From contig JAHDOV010000027.1 in NCBI GenBank assembly GCA_018434685.1, positions 20,249-84,248 of the forward strand: 64,000 nucleotides of DNA, written 5' to 3'. Below are positions 17,693-27,018 of this stretch, one piece after another. The stretch comes from Deltaproteobacteria bacterium. Lineage in GTDB: Bacteria > Desulfobacterota > Desulfomonilia > UBA1062. The translations under genes were made by a program, and so were the position numbers. Position 1 is the first letter of the stretch. Every line of letters starts with the position of its first letter. The notes below the pieces were generated by a model. That model worked only from the letters and a program-made list of their open reading frames with translations, was not told the origin of the DNA and did not search any database.

Positions 17693-17813
17693 CCGGTTCT
17701 GCCAAAACCAAGAGGGGACAGTGCGTTGCGGGTGCAGGTGGCGAATGAATTTCCATTTTTGTCCCAAGGTGTGGTATGAACAGGGTATTATATACACATC
17801 AGAGGAGGGAATG

Positions 17814-18530
17814 ATGGCTTTAGTAGAATGGAAAAAGGATGGCACCGTTGCGATTATCACCATGAATACCGAGGAGAACAGGCACAACCCTGATTTTGCA
17901 AAAGGCATGCTGGACGCCTTTGATGCAATCGAGCAGGACCAGGAAATCAAATCCGTGGTGATTGCCTCGAGCAGCGAGAAGAACTGGTCTTTGGGTATCG
18001 ATCTGGCATGGATCACCGGGGCGATGACCAACCAGGAACTGGATTCCATCAGGGGGTTCATGTATGACATGAACAGCGTGTTCCGCAAGGCACTGACCCT
18101 GCCCATGCCCGTGATTGCCGCCATGAACGGCCACACCTTCGGCAACGGCAGCATCCTGGCCTGCTCCTGCGACTACCGGTTCATGAAGGCCGACCGGGGC
18201 TACTTCTGTTTCCCCGAGGTGGATATCAACATCCCCTTCCTCCCGAGCATGCTGGCAACCATGAAAAAGTCCATTCCGTATTATAAAGTCGAGGAACTCG
18301 TGTTCAGCGGCAGGCGCATCGGTGCAAAAGAAATGGAAGAACACCATATCATCGTCAAGGCATGCGACAATGCCGATGCCCTCATGGAAGAGGCTGTAGC
18401 CTTTGCACGGACCTATACAAAGGGCAGGACCATATTCGCACAGCACAAGCTGCGGCTTCACAAGCACATCGTCGAGATCATGGAAAAGGAAGACCCGGAA
18501 TTCATCGAGCCGCTGAACCTCATGGTATAG
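17814..18530 (+). CDS. enoyl-CoA hydratase/isomerase (crotonase) family protein
   Basis: A 238-residue crotonase-fold protein. The oxyanion-hole regions are visible as WSLGIDLAW (first) and MNGHTFGNGSILA (second). The usual second catalytic Glu of hydratases (GxxE after CDYR) is not clear; FPEVDINIPF follows the second region, as in isomerase-like or dehydratase-like members, so the exact reaction is open. A longer upstream frame exists, but AGGAGG (17803-17808) points to ATG 17814 (or 17811). It probably acts on a short acyl-CoA in the cytoplasm. Confidence 0.85.
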   Translation: MALVEWKKDGTVAIITMNTEENRHNPDFAKGMLDAFDAIEQDQEIKSVVIASSSEKNWSLGIDLAWITGAMTNQELDSIRGFMYDMNSVFRKALTLPMPVIAAMNGHTFGNGSILACSCDYRFMKADRGYFCFPEVDINIPFLPSMLATMKKSIPYYKVEELVFSGRRIGAKEMEEHHIIVKACDNADALMEEAVAFARTYTKGRTIFAQHKLRLHKHIVEIMEKEDPEFIEPLNLMV

Positions 18531-18627
18531 ACCCGACAAACTCCACGGGCGGCTGTTTCCCCTTGACATCACGGCAGCCCGGTGCTTTTTCTCCAGGGTG
18601 ACCTGACTGCCGGGTAAAAGGGGTTGT

Positions 18628-19623
18628 ATGGAAGAGAACAGTGCATTTTTGCCGCCTGTGGGTCTGAGGTGGGTGTATACACAGACCATTCTGGCAAGCT
18701 CGGGGATTCGCACCCTGGGGGCCAATCCCATGTGCGATGCCTCCAGCGAGATGATCCTTGATGCCGGAGACGGGGTGCGGCTGCAGGGATTCTTTTCTCC
18801 CCAGGTCCATCGAGAGGCAAAGGGGCTTGTAATATTGCTCCACGGATGGGAGGGGAGCTCGTCCTCCACGTATATCCTCCATACCGGCAGACTGCTCTAC
18901 AACCTCGGCTATGCCGTCTTCCGGTTGAATCTCAGGGACCACGGCGAATCACATCATCTCAATGAGGGCATGTTCTACGGGACCCTGCTGGATGAGGTCT
19001 TCGTATCGATACAGAAGGCAGCTTTACTCTCCGGGGGCAGGGGAGTCTTCGTGGCGGGCTTTTCCCTGGGGGGCAATTTTGCCCTGCGCGTGGCCAGGAG
19101 GGCTTCGGTTGAGCCCATTAACAACCTCGGGGGGATAATGGCCATCAGCCCTGCTCTCGACCCGAGCAGGGCCACCGATGCGATAGACGGCAACCCGCTC
19201 CTTCGATGGTACTTCCTGAAGAAGTGGAGAAGGTCGCTCGACACAAAGCAGAGGCTCTATCCCGGCCTCTATGATTTCTCCGGCATCGTCAGTCTCGACA
19301 CCACCCGGGCGATGACCGATGTCCTGGTTGCCCGCTACGGGATATACCGGGATTCGGAAGAATATTTCAAGGGTTATACGCTCGGCCCCGATTCCCTGAA
19401 GGATGTGCGTGTTCCTCTCACGATCGTGATCTCACGTGATGACCCGGTCATTCCCATTGACGATTTCTACCGCCTCCGGCTGAGTGAGACAACGGATCTC
19501 GTGGTCCATGACTACGGGGGGCACAACGGGTTTATCTACGGGGTATTTTCGCCCACGTGGTATGAACGCAGGATGATGGAGCTCCTTGACGGTGGAGTCC
19601 CAGGCCACGGGACGAAGACCTGA
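18628..19623 (+). CDS. alpha/beta hydrolase, YheT/ABHD family
   Basis: A 331-residue hydrolase with the oxyanion motif LLHGWEGSS, RLNLRDHGES, the nucleophile elbow GFSLGGN, an Asp region in VISRDDPVIP and the catalytic His in DYGGHNGF. This pattern is typical of the YheT-like (AB hydrolase-1/ABHD) group of esterases with unsettled substrates. No signal peptide. It is followed 5 bp later by a membrane protein gene, so the two are probably co-transcribed. Confidence 0.85.
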   Translation: MEENSAFLPPVGLRWVYTQTILASSGIRTLGANPMCDASSEMILDAGDGVRLQGFFSPQVHREAKGLVILLHGWEGSSSSTYILHTGRLLYNLGYAVFRLNLRDHGESHHLNEGMFYGTLLDEVFVSIQKAALLSGGRGVFVAGFSLGGNFALRVARRASVEPINNLGGIMAISPALDPSRATDAIDGNPLLRWYFLKKWRRSLDTKQRLYPGLYDFSGIVSLDTTRAMTDVLVARYGIYRDSEEYFKGYTLGPDSLKDVRVPLTIVISRDDPVIPIDDFYRLRLSETTDLVVHDYGGHNGFIYGVFSPTWYERRMMELLDGGVPGHGTKT

Positions 19624-19628
19624 TACCT

Positions 19629-20039
19629 ATGAGCATGCACGGGGTAACCACAAAAATAGTTCTCAGGTATGTGTTTATCCAGACGCTCGAAACCTGTGCG
19701 TTTATCGGCATCCTCCTGCTCGTGCAGAACTGGGTCGCCATTCCTTCCTGGCTGTTCGTCTGCCTCGTTGTGGTCTGGATCGTCAAGGACGGGATACTGT
19801 TTCCCTTCGTGTGGCGGGCCTATGACTGGGACCACCACGAGGAAGCCAATCCCATGGTGGGGATGCTGGGCGTGGTACAGGAACGGCTCGACCCGGGCGG
19901 ATACATCCTGGTTCGGGGGGAATTGTGGCATGCCGAGGTTGACCAGAGCGGCACCATGGTAGAAAAAGGTGCGAGCGTCAGGGTGGTCGGGAGGAATGGG
20001 CTCACCCTGTTTGTGGAACCGGAAAACGATCAGGAATAG
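19629..20039 (+). CDS. small membrane protein with NfeD-like C-terminal domain
   Basis: A 136-residue protein with two hydrophobic segments (residues about 18-34 and 38-58) and a C-terminal OB-fold-like domain: GVVQERLDPGGYILVRGE, then GASVRVVGRNGLTLFVEP. That domain matches the NfeD C-terminal module found beside stomatin/SPFH proteases. No SPFH partner is adjacent. A role in membrane quality control is possible but unproven. Confidence 0.75.
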   Translation: MSMHGVTTKIVLRYVFIQTLETCAFIGILLLVQNWVAIPSWLFVCLVVVWIVKDGILFPFVWRAYDWDHHEEANPMVGMLGVVQERLDPGGYILVRGELWHAEVDQSGTMVEKGASVRVVGRNGLTLFVEPENDQE

Positions 20040-20155
20040 CAAGAGGCCTCCAGCGCTCTCCCTCGGATCTGTTCTAGGCGCATTGAAAATACCGCTGCAG
20101 AGCACTATTTTAAATATAGCTGGCGTGCAGGAATGCGAAAGGAAAAGAAAACGAA

Positions 20156-20911
20156 ATGAGCAGGATGGTACCCATGAAACAGTGGATCGCCGATAAGCTC
20201 CTCCGGGTGCTGGCAGCCCAGGACCCTCAAGAGCTGTCGCAGGTGTGCAGTGAGTCGGCGCAAAAGCAGATCGAGATATACGAGAGCCTGATCCAGCACT
20301 GTGCCGTGGCCATATTTGCCATCGATACGAAGCACCGGGTTATCCACTGGAACAGGGCCTGTGAGGAGCTTACCGGTGTGAAGGCCGCGGAAATCATGGG
20401 GACAACAGACCACTGGAAACCCTTCTACGATCACAAGCGCCCCTGTCTTTCAGATCTCCTGATAGCCGGGGAGACGGAAAAGATGCCGGAGCATTACACA
20501 ATGTCCGGACCCTCCGTGCTCCTTCCCCACGGCCTCCACGCCGAAGGGTGGTACCCGAATGTCGGGGGCAGGCAGCGGTACGTGATCTTCGATGCAGCAC
20601 CCATCTACAGCCACACCGGTGAACTGGTGGCGGCCATCGAAACCCTGCAGGATATAACGAAGCGCAAGCAGATCGAGGAAGAGAGAGAGAAGCTCAATGT
20701 CGAGCTGAAAGAGGCCCTCGACAAGATAAAGACCTTGAGCGGTCTTATCCCCATCTGTGCGGGGTGCAAGAAGATCCGTGACGACAAGGGGTACTGGAAC
20801 CAGCTCGAGCAGTACGTGGAAGATCATTCCGATGCAGTGTTCAGTCATGGGCTCTGCCCGGAATGTTTCCAGAGGTATTTTCCCGAGGCGGCAAAACCGA
20901 AAAAAAGCTAG
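20156..20911 (+). CDS. PAS-domain protein with C-terminal Cys-pair module, copy 1
   Basis: A 251-residue cytoplasmic sensor-like protein with a short N-terminal helix, one PAS domain (about residues 45-165, starting CAVAIFAIDTKHRVIHWN and ending DITKRKQIEEE), a coiled-coil linker, and a C-terminal module PICAGCKKIRDDKGYW...FSHGLCPEC. The last module, with CxxC pairs, recurs at the ends of many PAS proteins and is probably metal-binding. There is no kinase, HTH or GGDEF output. The next gene, exactly 804 bp on, is a near-identical paralogue of the same length. Confidence 0.85.
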   Translation: MSRMVPMKQWIADKLLRVLAAQDPQELSQVCSESAQKQIEIYESLIQHCAVAIFAIDTKHRVIHWNRACEELTGVKAAEIMGTTDHWKPFYDHKRPCLSDLLIAGETEKMPEHYTMSGPSVLLPHGLHAEGWYPNVGGRQRYVIFDAAPIYSHTGELVAAIETLQDITKRKQIEEEREKLNVELKEALDKIKTLSGLIPICAGCKKIRDDKGYWNQLEQYVEDHSDAVFSHGLCPECFQRYFPEAAKPKKS

Positions 20912-20959
20912 GGCTGTCATGGCTGACCCTGCAAATCACGTGAGCAGAAAGGTGGCGAG

Positions 20960-21715
20960 ATGAGCATCATAGAAGACGTGAAGAGGTGGATCGTCGATAA
21001 GCTTGGCAGGGTGCTGGCCGTCCAGGAGCCGTCAGCGCTGGTCCGGGAGTGCAGTGAGTCGGCACAAGAGCAGATCGAGATCTATGAGCACATGATTCAG
21101 AACTGTGCCGTGGCTGTATACGCCATCGACACGAAGCACCGGGTTATCCACTGGAACAGGGCCTGTGAGGAGCTTACCGGGATCAAGGCCGAAGAAATCA
21201 TGGGTACGACAGACCACTGGAAACCCGTGTATGACCACAAGCGCCCCTGTCTCTCGGATCTGTTGATAACCGGTGAGACCGAGAAGATGCCGGGAGAATA
21301 CACGGTGTATGAACCATCCGTGCTCCTTCCCCACGGTCTCCACGCCGAAGGGTGGTATCCGAATGTCGGGGGCTCTCAGCGCTACGTGATCTTCGATGCA
21401 GCACCCATCTACAGCCACACCGGCGAGCTGGCCGCGGTAATAGAAACTCTGCAGGATATAACGAAGCGCAAGCAGATCGAGGAGGAGCTCGAGAAGCTCA
21501 ATGCCGAGCTGAAAGAGGCCCTCGACAGGATAAAGACACTGACCGGTCTCATCCCCATCTGTGCCGGGTGCAAGAAGATCCGCGACGACAAGGGCTACTG
21601 GAACCAGCTCGAGCAGTACGTGGAAGAACACTCCGATGCGGTATTCAGTCATGGGCTCTGCCCGGAATGTTTCCAGCGGTATTTCCCCGAGGCTGCAAAA
21701 CCGAAGAATGACTGA
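20960..21715 (+). CDS. PAS-domain protein with C-terminal Cys-pair module, copy 2
   Basis: A 251-residue tandem paralogue of the preceding gene with the same PAS domain and the same CAGCKK...CPEC tail. Most differences are in the first 40 residues and in short surface stretches (for example SGPS versus YEPS around the middle of the PAS domain). The shared LLPHGLHAEGWYPNVGG segment shows how recent the duplication is. GGTGGCGAG precedes the ATG. Presumably both sense the same class of cue, perhaps as heterodimers (inference). Confidence 0.85.
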   Translation: MSIIEDVKRWIVDKLGRVLAVQEPSALVRECSESAQEQIEIYEHMIQNCAVAVYAIDTKHRVIHWNRACEELTGIKAEEIMGTTDHWKPVYDHKRPCLSDLLITGETEKMPGEYTVYEPSVLLPHGLHAEGWYPNVGGSQRYVIFDAAPIYSHTGELAAVIETLQDITKRKQIEEELEKLNAELKEALDRIKTLTGLIPICAGCKKIRDDKGYWNQLEQYVEEHSDAVFSHGLCPECFQRYFPEAAKPKND

Positions 21716-21930
21716 GAAGCCGCCGGTCACTGCGAAGCGGCGGCTGAAAACAGGACATGGCCGAGGCGGCATCGGGAGACAAGGTATCCCTGTTTTTGCG
21801 TTTCGAGAGATCGGAGCGCGTTGTGGCGAAAAAGGCCGGGTTTATCGAACGGGCCGGTTATGATTTTTACACGGCGGCTCCAATCTGATATATTCCAAAC
21901 CACACACGCTTGACCATATGGGGGAGGGCC

Positions 21931-22560
21931 ATGACACAGACACGAGTGCCTGACTGGCTGCACTGGGCCCGCGAGATACAGTCCATGTGCCAGACAGGTC
22001 TTGCCTACAGCGCTTCCGACTACGAGACAAAGCGGTACGAGCGTCTCCTTCAGATCGCAGCTCAAATCGTCGAGACCCACACCGGGCTGCCGGTAGAGAC
22101 CCTGGTTGAGAACTTTTCGGCACAGCCCGGTTATGCAACGGTAAAGGTCGATGTCCGCGGGGCAGTGATCAGGCAGGGCAGGATCCTCCTTGTGCAGGAA
22201 CGCAAGGACCATCGCTGGGCCATGCCCGGGGGGTGGGCCGATGTGGGGGAGGTGCCCTCGGAGATGGTGGCGCGGGAGGTTCTTGAAGAAAGCGGCTTTG
22301 TCGTGGTTCCCAGAAAGGTGATCGGGGTATACGATGCGAACCGCGCACCGGTCCACCTGGAATTTTTCCACGCATACAAGATTGTCTTTCTGTGCGAGAT
22401 AACCGGAGGCCAGCCCCGTGCGGGCGATGAGACCATGGATGTCGGATTCTTCGGCTTCGATGACCTGCCCGAGCTGTCCAGATACCGGACCAATGAACGG
22501 CATCTCCAGGAGGTATCCGCCCACCTGCAGGACCCGGGCCGCAGGGCAGCCTTCGACTGA
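21931..22560 (+). CDS. Nudix hydrolase with N-terminal Nudix_N-like domain
   Basis: A 209-residue protein with an N-terminal helical region (residues about 1-60) typical of the bacterial ADP-ribose or sugar-nucleotide pyrophosphatases that begin WxxxIQsmaQTGLaY, followed by a complete Nudix box GGWADVGEVP...REVLEESGF. ATG 21931 is chosen for its GGGGGAGGG ribosome site over an upstream in-frame TTG. The stop overlaps the next start (TGATG), implying coupling with the lipoprotein gene. Confidence 0.87.
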   Translation: MTQTRVPDWLHWAREIQSMCQTGLAYSASDYETKRYERLLQIAAQIVETHTGLPVETLVENFSAQPGYATVKVDVRGAVIRQGRILLVQERKDHRWAMPGGWADVGEVPSEMVAREVLEESGFVVVPRKVIGVYDANRAPVHLEFFHAYKIVFLCEITGGQPRAGDETMDVGFFGFDDLPELSRYRTNERHLQEVSAHLQDPGRRAAFD

Positions 22561-23681
22561 TGAAGAAAAGGGCCGGCCTGGCTGCCTGCATCATCGCGGT
22601 GCTCCTGCTGTTTCCGGGCTGCGCACTTTTCCGGGGCGGGCAGCCTCCACCATCCTCATGGGATGAAACCTCACGCGATGCCCTGCTGTGCAGCACAGGA
22701 GACTTTGTCTTCAGGGACGAGTTTAGGGGGATTCTCGGCAATCTCATAACGCACTGCTGGGATCCGAGCGGCAACTGGAAGGGAGACCTGCAGGGTGATG
22801 CAACGCTGTTTGCCTCCATGCTCCTGTTCTCCCTGGGCAATGACACACAGGACCAGGCCATGATCACCATGGCACACCAGAGCGTGTCCTATGAGGCATC
22901 ACTGGTGCGCAGGTTTTTTCTCTATCCGGTGGTACACATGGACCTGGTCATGGGATACCCCGCCCTGGCCCAGCAATACCTGCATACCGGGGAGGATATG
23001 TACCGGCTCGTCTTCCTCGCCGGTGTCCGCACGGGCAATATCATGATCTCGCTCATGCCGGGGACGTTTGTCTCTTTTGTGCACGACTACGCAACGCTGT
23101 GCGGCACGACCGCCTACCTCTGCTTTCTCGCCGGCGAGATCGCACAATCCGGCTCCGAGAAGAACGCCTTCAGGAAGAAAGGCCTTGCCTGGATAGAGAA
23201 GGCCGAGAAGGAATGCTGGAATGAAGAGACCGGCCTGTATACCTACTCGCAGATCCTGGACTGGCCTCAGACGACCATGATGATGGCGCTTGTGGCCGCC
23301 TATAAGGCCACCGGGGATGCCGCATATCTCGACCGCTGCCTCGTGGTCCTGGATTCCATGGAGGCCCTGTGCCGGGACCGGGACCGTGGGGGATACTGGG
23401 GTCACCCGGACCTGTCGAGAAAAGGATTGTCCGGGAACAACACCATGGCATGGGTGCTGCTCGACCTGTACGAGGCGACCAATGAGAGGACGTATCTCGA
23501 CAGGGCCTGCTCGGTCCTCGAGTGGATCGTTTCGGAAGACCTCTATGATGACCGGCAGCACGTCATTTATCACCACTGGGATGACCGGGAGGGCAGGGCC
23601 GATTACTTTTGCACCGGCTGCAATTTCCAGACGCTCTACAACATTTACCGGTTGAACCGCGCACTCCATCCGGCCCGATGA
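22560..23681 (+). CDS. lipoprotein with six-hairpin (alpha/alpha-barrel) glycosidase-like domain
   Basis: A 373-residue protein with a signal peptide ending in a lipobox, LLFPGC (Cys21), so probably anchored in the envelope. The rest is helical, with recurring motifs such as YLDRCLVVLDSM, GGYWG, YLDRACSVLEWI and CTGCNFQTLYNIY, suggesting a (alpha/alpha) toroid of the kind seen in six-hairpin glycosidases and unsaturated-glycan hydrolases. No catalytic pair is certain. Function unknown beyond that; its start overlaps the Nudix stop. Confidence 0.65.
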   Translation: MKKRAGLAACIIAVLLLFPGCALFRGGQPPPSSWDETSRDALLCSTGDFVFRDEFRGILGNLITHCWDPSGNWKGDLQGDATLFASMLLFSLGNDTQDQAMITMAHQSVSYEASLVRRFFLYPVVHMDLVMGYPALAQQYLHTGEDMYRLVFLAGVRTGNIMISLMPGTFVSFVHDYATLCGTTAYLCFLAGEIAQSGSEKNAFRKKGLAWIEKAEKECWNEETGLYTYSQILDWPQTTMMMALVAAYKATGDAAYLDRCLVVLDSMEALCRDRDRGGYWGHPDLSRKGLSGNNTMAWVLLDLYEATNERTYLDRACSVLEWIVSEDLYDDRQHVIYHHWDDREGRADYFCTGCNFQTLYNIYRLNRALHPAR

Positions 23682-23805
23682 ATGATCGCCCGGGCGGATT
23701 TCTCTGGGATAAGGCCCCTTCTTTCCTGTGCCCCGATGCTGTTCGTGGCCTCGGGCGGTTATGGACAAAAAGGTTCCGCATACAGCCACGGCACCGTACC
23801 CTCTA

Positions 23806-23833
23806 TTGATTATTCACCGACCGGGCATATATT
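23806..23833 (+). promoter_or_regulatory. sigma-70-type promoter before the uspA-like gene
   Basis: TTGATT (23806-23811), 16-bp spacer, TATATT (23828-23833). It lies in the 308-bp gap after the lipoprotein gene, with a leader of about 150 nt to the UspA start. No other gene is seen in this gap. Confidence 0.4.
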
Positions 23834-23989
23834 TTAGGGAAACAGGAGTAAGGTGACAGGATTCACAACGACAGTAACCTGTCTCCAATACATATTTTCG
23901 CCTGTTCATGCTTTGTTGCGGCCCGAAGGCCTTGACGGCCGGGGAATAACCATGGTGGCCGTGAAGAGACAATGTCCTGGAGGGGAACA

Positions 23990-24421
23990 ATGTTTGAGAG
24001 AATTCTTTACCCTACGGATTTCTCCGATGTTTCGAAGAAGGTACTTGACTGTGTGAAAGAACTGCGGAAATCGGGCACGCAGGAGGTGGTGATCCTCCAC
24101 GTGATCGACCAGAAGCAACTCGATTTCATGTTCTACGACACCGTGAAATCCCTCGATACCGAGGCCGAACTTCATCGACGGGCCCAGGAGGACATGAGGC
24201 CCATCGTGGATGAATTGAACCGGTGGGGCTTGACCACCAAGGTGAGAACCGAGACTGCCGATCCGTTCAGGGAGATCGTGCGCATCGAAGAGGAGGAGGG
24301 GGTATCTCTCATCGTCATCGGTTCTCACGGAAAGAGCAACCTGGAAGAGATGCTGCTGGGTTCGGTGTCGGAAAAGGTTGTGAGAAAGGCCAGGGGGCCG
24401 GTGCTCGTGGTGAAGAGGTAG
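23990..24421 (+). CDS. universal stress protein (UspA family), copy 1
   Basis: A 143-residue UspA-fold protein beginning MFERILYPTDFSD, with the ATP-binding pattern IVIGSHGKSN...LGSVSEKVVRKA...VLVVKR (G-2x-G-9x-G-S). AGGGG precedes ATG 23990; a longer in-frame start at 23972 lacks support. A related gene lies on the minus strand at 35633-36070 with nearly the same N- and C-terminal motifs. Likely a cytoplasmic ATP-binding stress or energy-status protein. Confidence 0.92.
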   Translation: MFERILYPTDFSDVSKKVLDCVKELRKSGTQEVVILHVIDQKQLDFMFYDTVKSLDTEAELHRRAQEDMRPIVDELNRWGLTTKVRTETADPFREIVRIEEEEGVSLIVIGSHGKSNLEEMLLGSVSEKVVRKARGPVLVVKR

Positions 24422-24444
24422 CTTAAGGGTTGAAAGATGCACTG

Positions 24445-25185
24445 ATGAATCTCTCATCATGGGTGCTCATTGTGCTGCTGCTGCCCATACTCCTCGTGCA
24501 GGGTCTCTGGGTAAAGCTCCGTACGCCGATCCTGCCGGAGGCCACGGGCGATTCATGGGGGATCGTAGAGGGAGAGGGAGAATCGCTCCATCTGCTCGTG
24601 CTCGGTGAGTCCACGGTGGCGGGCGTCGGCGTGGATACCCGTGATCAGGCCATTGCCTGCCGGACAGCAACGGCCGTGGGAAAGACCATGGCCCGCCCGG
24701 TGAGGTGGCATGCCGTGGGCCGGATCGGCATGATGGTGCATCAGCTGCGCAGAGAGTATCTCGGCGGCGTGGCATGCCTTTCGCCGGACCTCATCATGAT
24801 CTGTGTGGGGGTGAACGATGTCCTTCACCTGCGCAGCCCCAAGAGGTATGCACGGGAACTGCGCGGCCTCATCGCAGACCTTCGCGAACTGTTCGGAGAC
24901 ATACCCGTCATGATCGCCGGGATAGCGCCGCTCGGTCTATTTCCCGCCATACCCCAGCCGCTTCGATACATACTGGGCCTGCGGGCCAGGGTGCTCGACA
25001 GGGCCGCAGGGCGGCTCACAAGATCACTCTACAGGACAAGCCACTGCCCCACGCCTGCGCCGGCAGACCTGATACGGGCATTGTTTGCCGGTGACGGGTT
25101 TCACCCGAATACTTTAGGCTACGCCCTCATGAGTGATCTCCTCGGGAACTGTGCGGTTCACTGTCTCAGGCAGGACAAGACCTGA
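24445..25185 (+). CDS. SGNH/GDSL-family esterase or lipase with N-terminal membrane/signal segment
   Basis: A protein of about 246 residues. A hydrophobic N-terminal segment (residues 1-20) suggests export or membrane anchoring. Catalytic blocks of SGNH hydrolases are visible: LGESTVAG (nucleophile Ser), a Gly in GRIGMM, GVNDVLHL (Asn block) and DGFHPN (Asp-His dyad). TTG 24430 is an alternative start, but it touches its only AAGGG, so ATG 24445 is preferred with moderate confidence. The substrate is unknown; acyl-ester or acetyl-carbohydrate hydrolysis is typical. Confidence 0.82.
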   Translation: MNLSSWVLIVLLLPILLVQGLWVKLRTPILPEATGDSWGIVEGEGESLHLLVLGESTVAGVGVDTRDQAIACRTATAVGKTMARPVRWHAVGRIGMMVHQLRREYLGGVACLSPDLIMICVGVNDVLHLRSPKRYARELRGLIADLRELFGDIPVMIAGIAPLGLFPAIPQPLRYILGLRARVLDRAAGRLTRSLYRTSHCPTPAPADLIRALFAGDGFHPNTLGYALMSDLLGNCAVHCLRQDKT

Positions 25186-25318
25186 TCTTTGATCATCGGT
25201 TCTGGCAGGGAAGGCAAAGATGTGATACCTCAATGTCCTGGGAGATGAGAGAGAGCCGTGTGACGGGATCTCCCGGGTTGTTCATCTCCACACATCTGCC
25301 GGAGAGAGGGGTCGGTCA

Positions 25319-25816
25319 GTGGGGTATCTGGACAGGGAACCGAAGATCGGAAAAGATGTCTTTATTGCACCGGGGGCTGTGGTCCTGGGCGATGTCGAGA
25401 TTGGTGACGGCTCGAGTATCTGGTATGGGGCCGTGGTGCGAGGGGATCAGGCCAAAATCCGTATCGGGAGCAACACCAACATACAGGACAACTGCACGCT
25501 TCATGCAGATCCGCCGAGCCCGCTCACCATCGGTGACAACGTGACGGTGGGGCACAATGCGGTCCTCCATGGGTGCACCATAGAGGATGACTGTCTCATC
25601 GGGATCGGCTCCATAATCCTCAATGATGCCCATATAAAGGCAGGCTCCATTGTCGCCTCCGGCACGGTGGTGAAGGAAGGGCAGGTGGTGGGCCCGAAAC
25701 AGCTTGTGGCAGGTATCCCTGCTGTGGTGAAGAAAGAGCTCGGTGCAGCGGATGTGGAGAAGAACAGGGACAATGCACGAACCTATTGCCTGCTCGCTCA
25801 GAAACACCGGTCATAG
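25319..25816 (+). CDS. gamma-carbonic-anhydrase-fold (left-handed beta-helix) protein
   Basis: A 165-residue protein with hexapeptide repeats forming a left-handed beta-helix. Candidate zinc ligands of the gamma-carbonic-anhydrase family are present in TLHADPPS and VGHNAVLHGCTIEDDCLIG, together with VRGDQAKIRIG. Members such as YrdA and PaaY may be carbonic anhydrases or thioesterases. GTG start at 25319, with GGAGAGAGGGG about 8 bp upstream. It overlaps the frame that extends the next gene's N terminus. Confidence 0.87.
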   Translation: MGYLDREPKIGKDVFIAPGAVVLGDVEIGDGSSIWYGAVVRGDQAKIRIGSNTNIQDNCTLHADPPSPLTIGDNVTVGHNAVLHGCTIEDDCLIGIGSIILNDAHIKAGSIVASGTVVKEGQVVGPKQLVAGIPAVVKKELGAADVEKNRDNARTYCLLAQKHRS

Positions 25817-25845
25817 GGGGGCATGCATGGAAAAGGAGGCAGGCC

Positions 25846-27018
25846 ATTTCATTTGATTTTGACACACCGGTGAGCAGGGTCGGCACTGCGAGCCTCAAGT
25901 GGGATAAGTATAAGGGCAGCGATGTCATACCGCTGTGGGTTGCCGACATGGATTTTGTATCTCCCCCGGCAATACTCGAAGCCCTCAAAAAGCGCGTGGA
26001 TCACGGGGTGTTCGGCTACACCGTGACCCCTGAAGAGCTCTCGGAAACCATCATCGCGATGCTGTGGCAGGAATATGCGTGGTCTGTGGAGCCCGATTGG
26101 ATTGTCTGGCTGCCGGGGCTGGTTACGGGGCTCAACGTGATGTGCCGCAGCGTGGGCCGCGGCGGTGACGAGGTGATGACCGCGGTGCCAGTGTATCCCC
26201 CGTTTCTGAGCGCGCCGGAATTTTCCCGCAGGGGATGTGTGACCACGCCCCTTGTCGAGGAGGACGGACGCTTCGTATTCGATTTCGACAACCTCAAGGA
26301 TTCCATCACCTCCCGCACACGGCTCTTTCTGCTGTGCAACCCGCACAACCCGGCCGGCCGTGTCTTTACCGTAGACGAGCTCCTGAAACTTGCGGAGATC
26401 TGTGAACACGACGAGATGGTGATCTGCTCGGACGAGATACACTGCGGTCTCGTTCTGGACCGTGAGAAGCGGCATATTCCCATAGCCACCCTGGGGGAGG
26501 ACATTGCCCGCCGTACCGTGACGCTCATGGCGCCGAGCAAGACGTTCAATATCCCGGGGCTCGGATGTTCGTTTGCCGTTATTCCCGGGCAGGGGCTGAG
26601 GAAGGCGTTTCTCAGAGAGATGGAGGGGATCGTGCCCCATGTGAATACTCTCGGGTACACGGCCGCGCTCGCAGCATACCGGCACGGGAAGGCCTGGCAC
26701 GAGGAACTGCTCGAATACCTCCGGGAGAACCGCGATGTGGTTGAATGCGCCGTTGAAGCCATGCCGGGGCTTTCCATGACCCACGTGGAGGCAACCTACC
26801 TTGCATGGATCGATGTGCGGGGGACCGGGCTTGCCGATCCCGTGGGGTTCTTCGAGGAAGCCGGGGTTGGACTGTCGGACGGGGCATACTTCGGGGGTCC
26901 GGGGTATGTCAGGCTCAATTTCGGTTGTGCCCGGTCCACCCTGGCAGAGGCCCTGGCGAGGATGGAACGTGCACTGCAGGGCTTAGAGGGGACACCGGTG
27001 AGGGGCCTGGAGAAATGA
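25846..27018 (+). CDS. PatB/MalY-type PLP-dependent C-S lyase or aminotransferase
   Basis: A PLP fold-type I enzyme (about 390 residues) of the PatB/MalY (cystathionine beta-lyase) group. Motifs are LWVADMDF, LCNPHNPAGRVF, SDEIHCGLVLD, and the PLP-lysine segment MAPSKTFNIPGLG. The start is unusual: AAAAGGAGG is followed 6 bp later by ATT (25846), which would begin precisely at the conserved SFDFDTPVSR. In-frame alternatives are TTG 25786 (inside the previous gene, no ribosome site) and GTG 25870 (would cut conserved residues). Probably cleaves cystathionine or related beta-C-S bonds. Confidence 0.87.
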   Translation: MSFDFDTPVSRVGTASLKWDKYKGSDVIPLWVADMDFVSPPAILEALKKRVDHGVFGYTVTPEELSETIIAMLWQEYAWSVEPDWIVWLPGLVTGLNVMCRSVGRGGDEVMTAVPVYPPFLSAPEFSRRGCVTTPLVEEDGRFVFDFDNLKDSITSRTRLFLLCNPHNPAGRVFTVDELLKLAEICEHDEMVICSDEIHCGLVLDREKRHIPIATLGEDIARRTVTLMAPSKTFNIPGLGCSFAVIPGQGLRKAFLREMEGIVPHVNTLGYTAALAAYRHGKAWHEELLEYLRENRDVVECAVEAMPGLSMTHVEATYLAWIDVRGTGLADPVGFFEEAGVGLSDGAYFGGPGYVRLNFGCARSTLAEALARMERALQGLEGTPVRGLEK

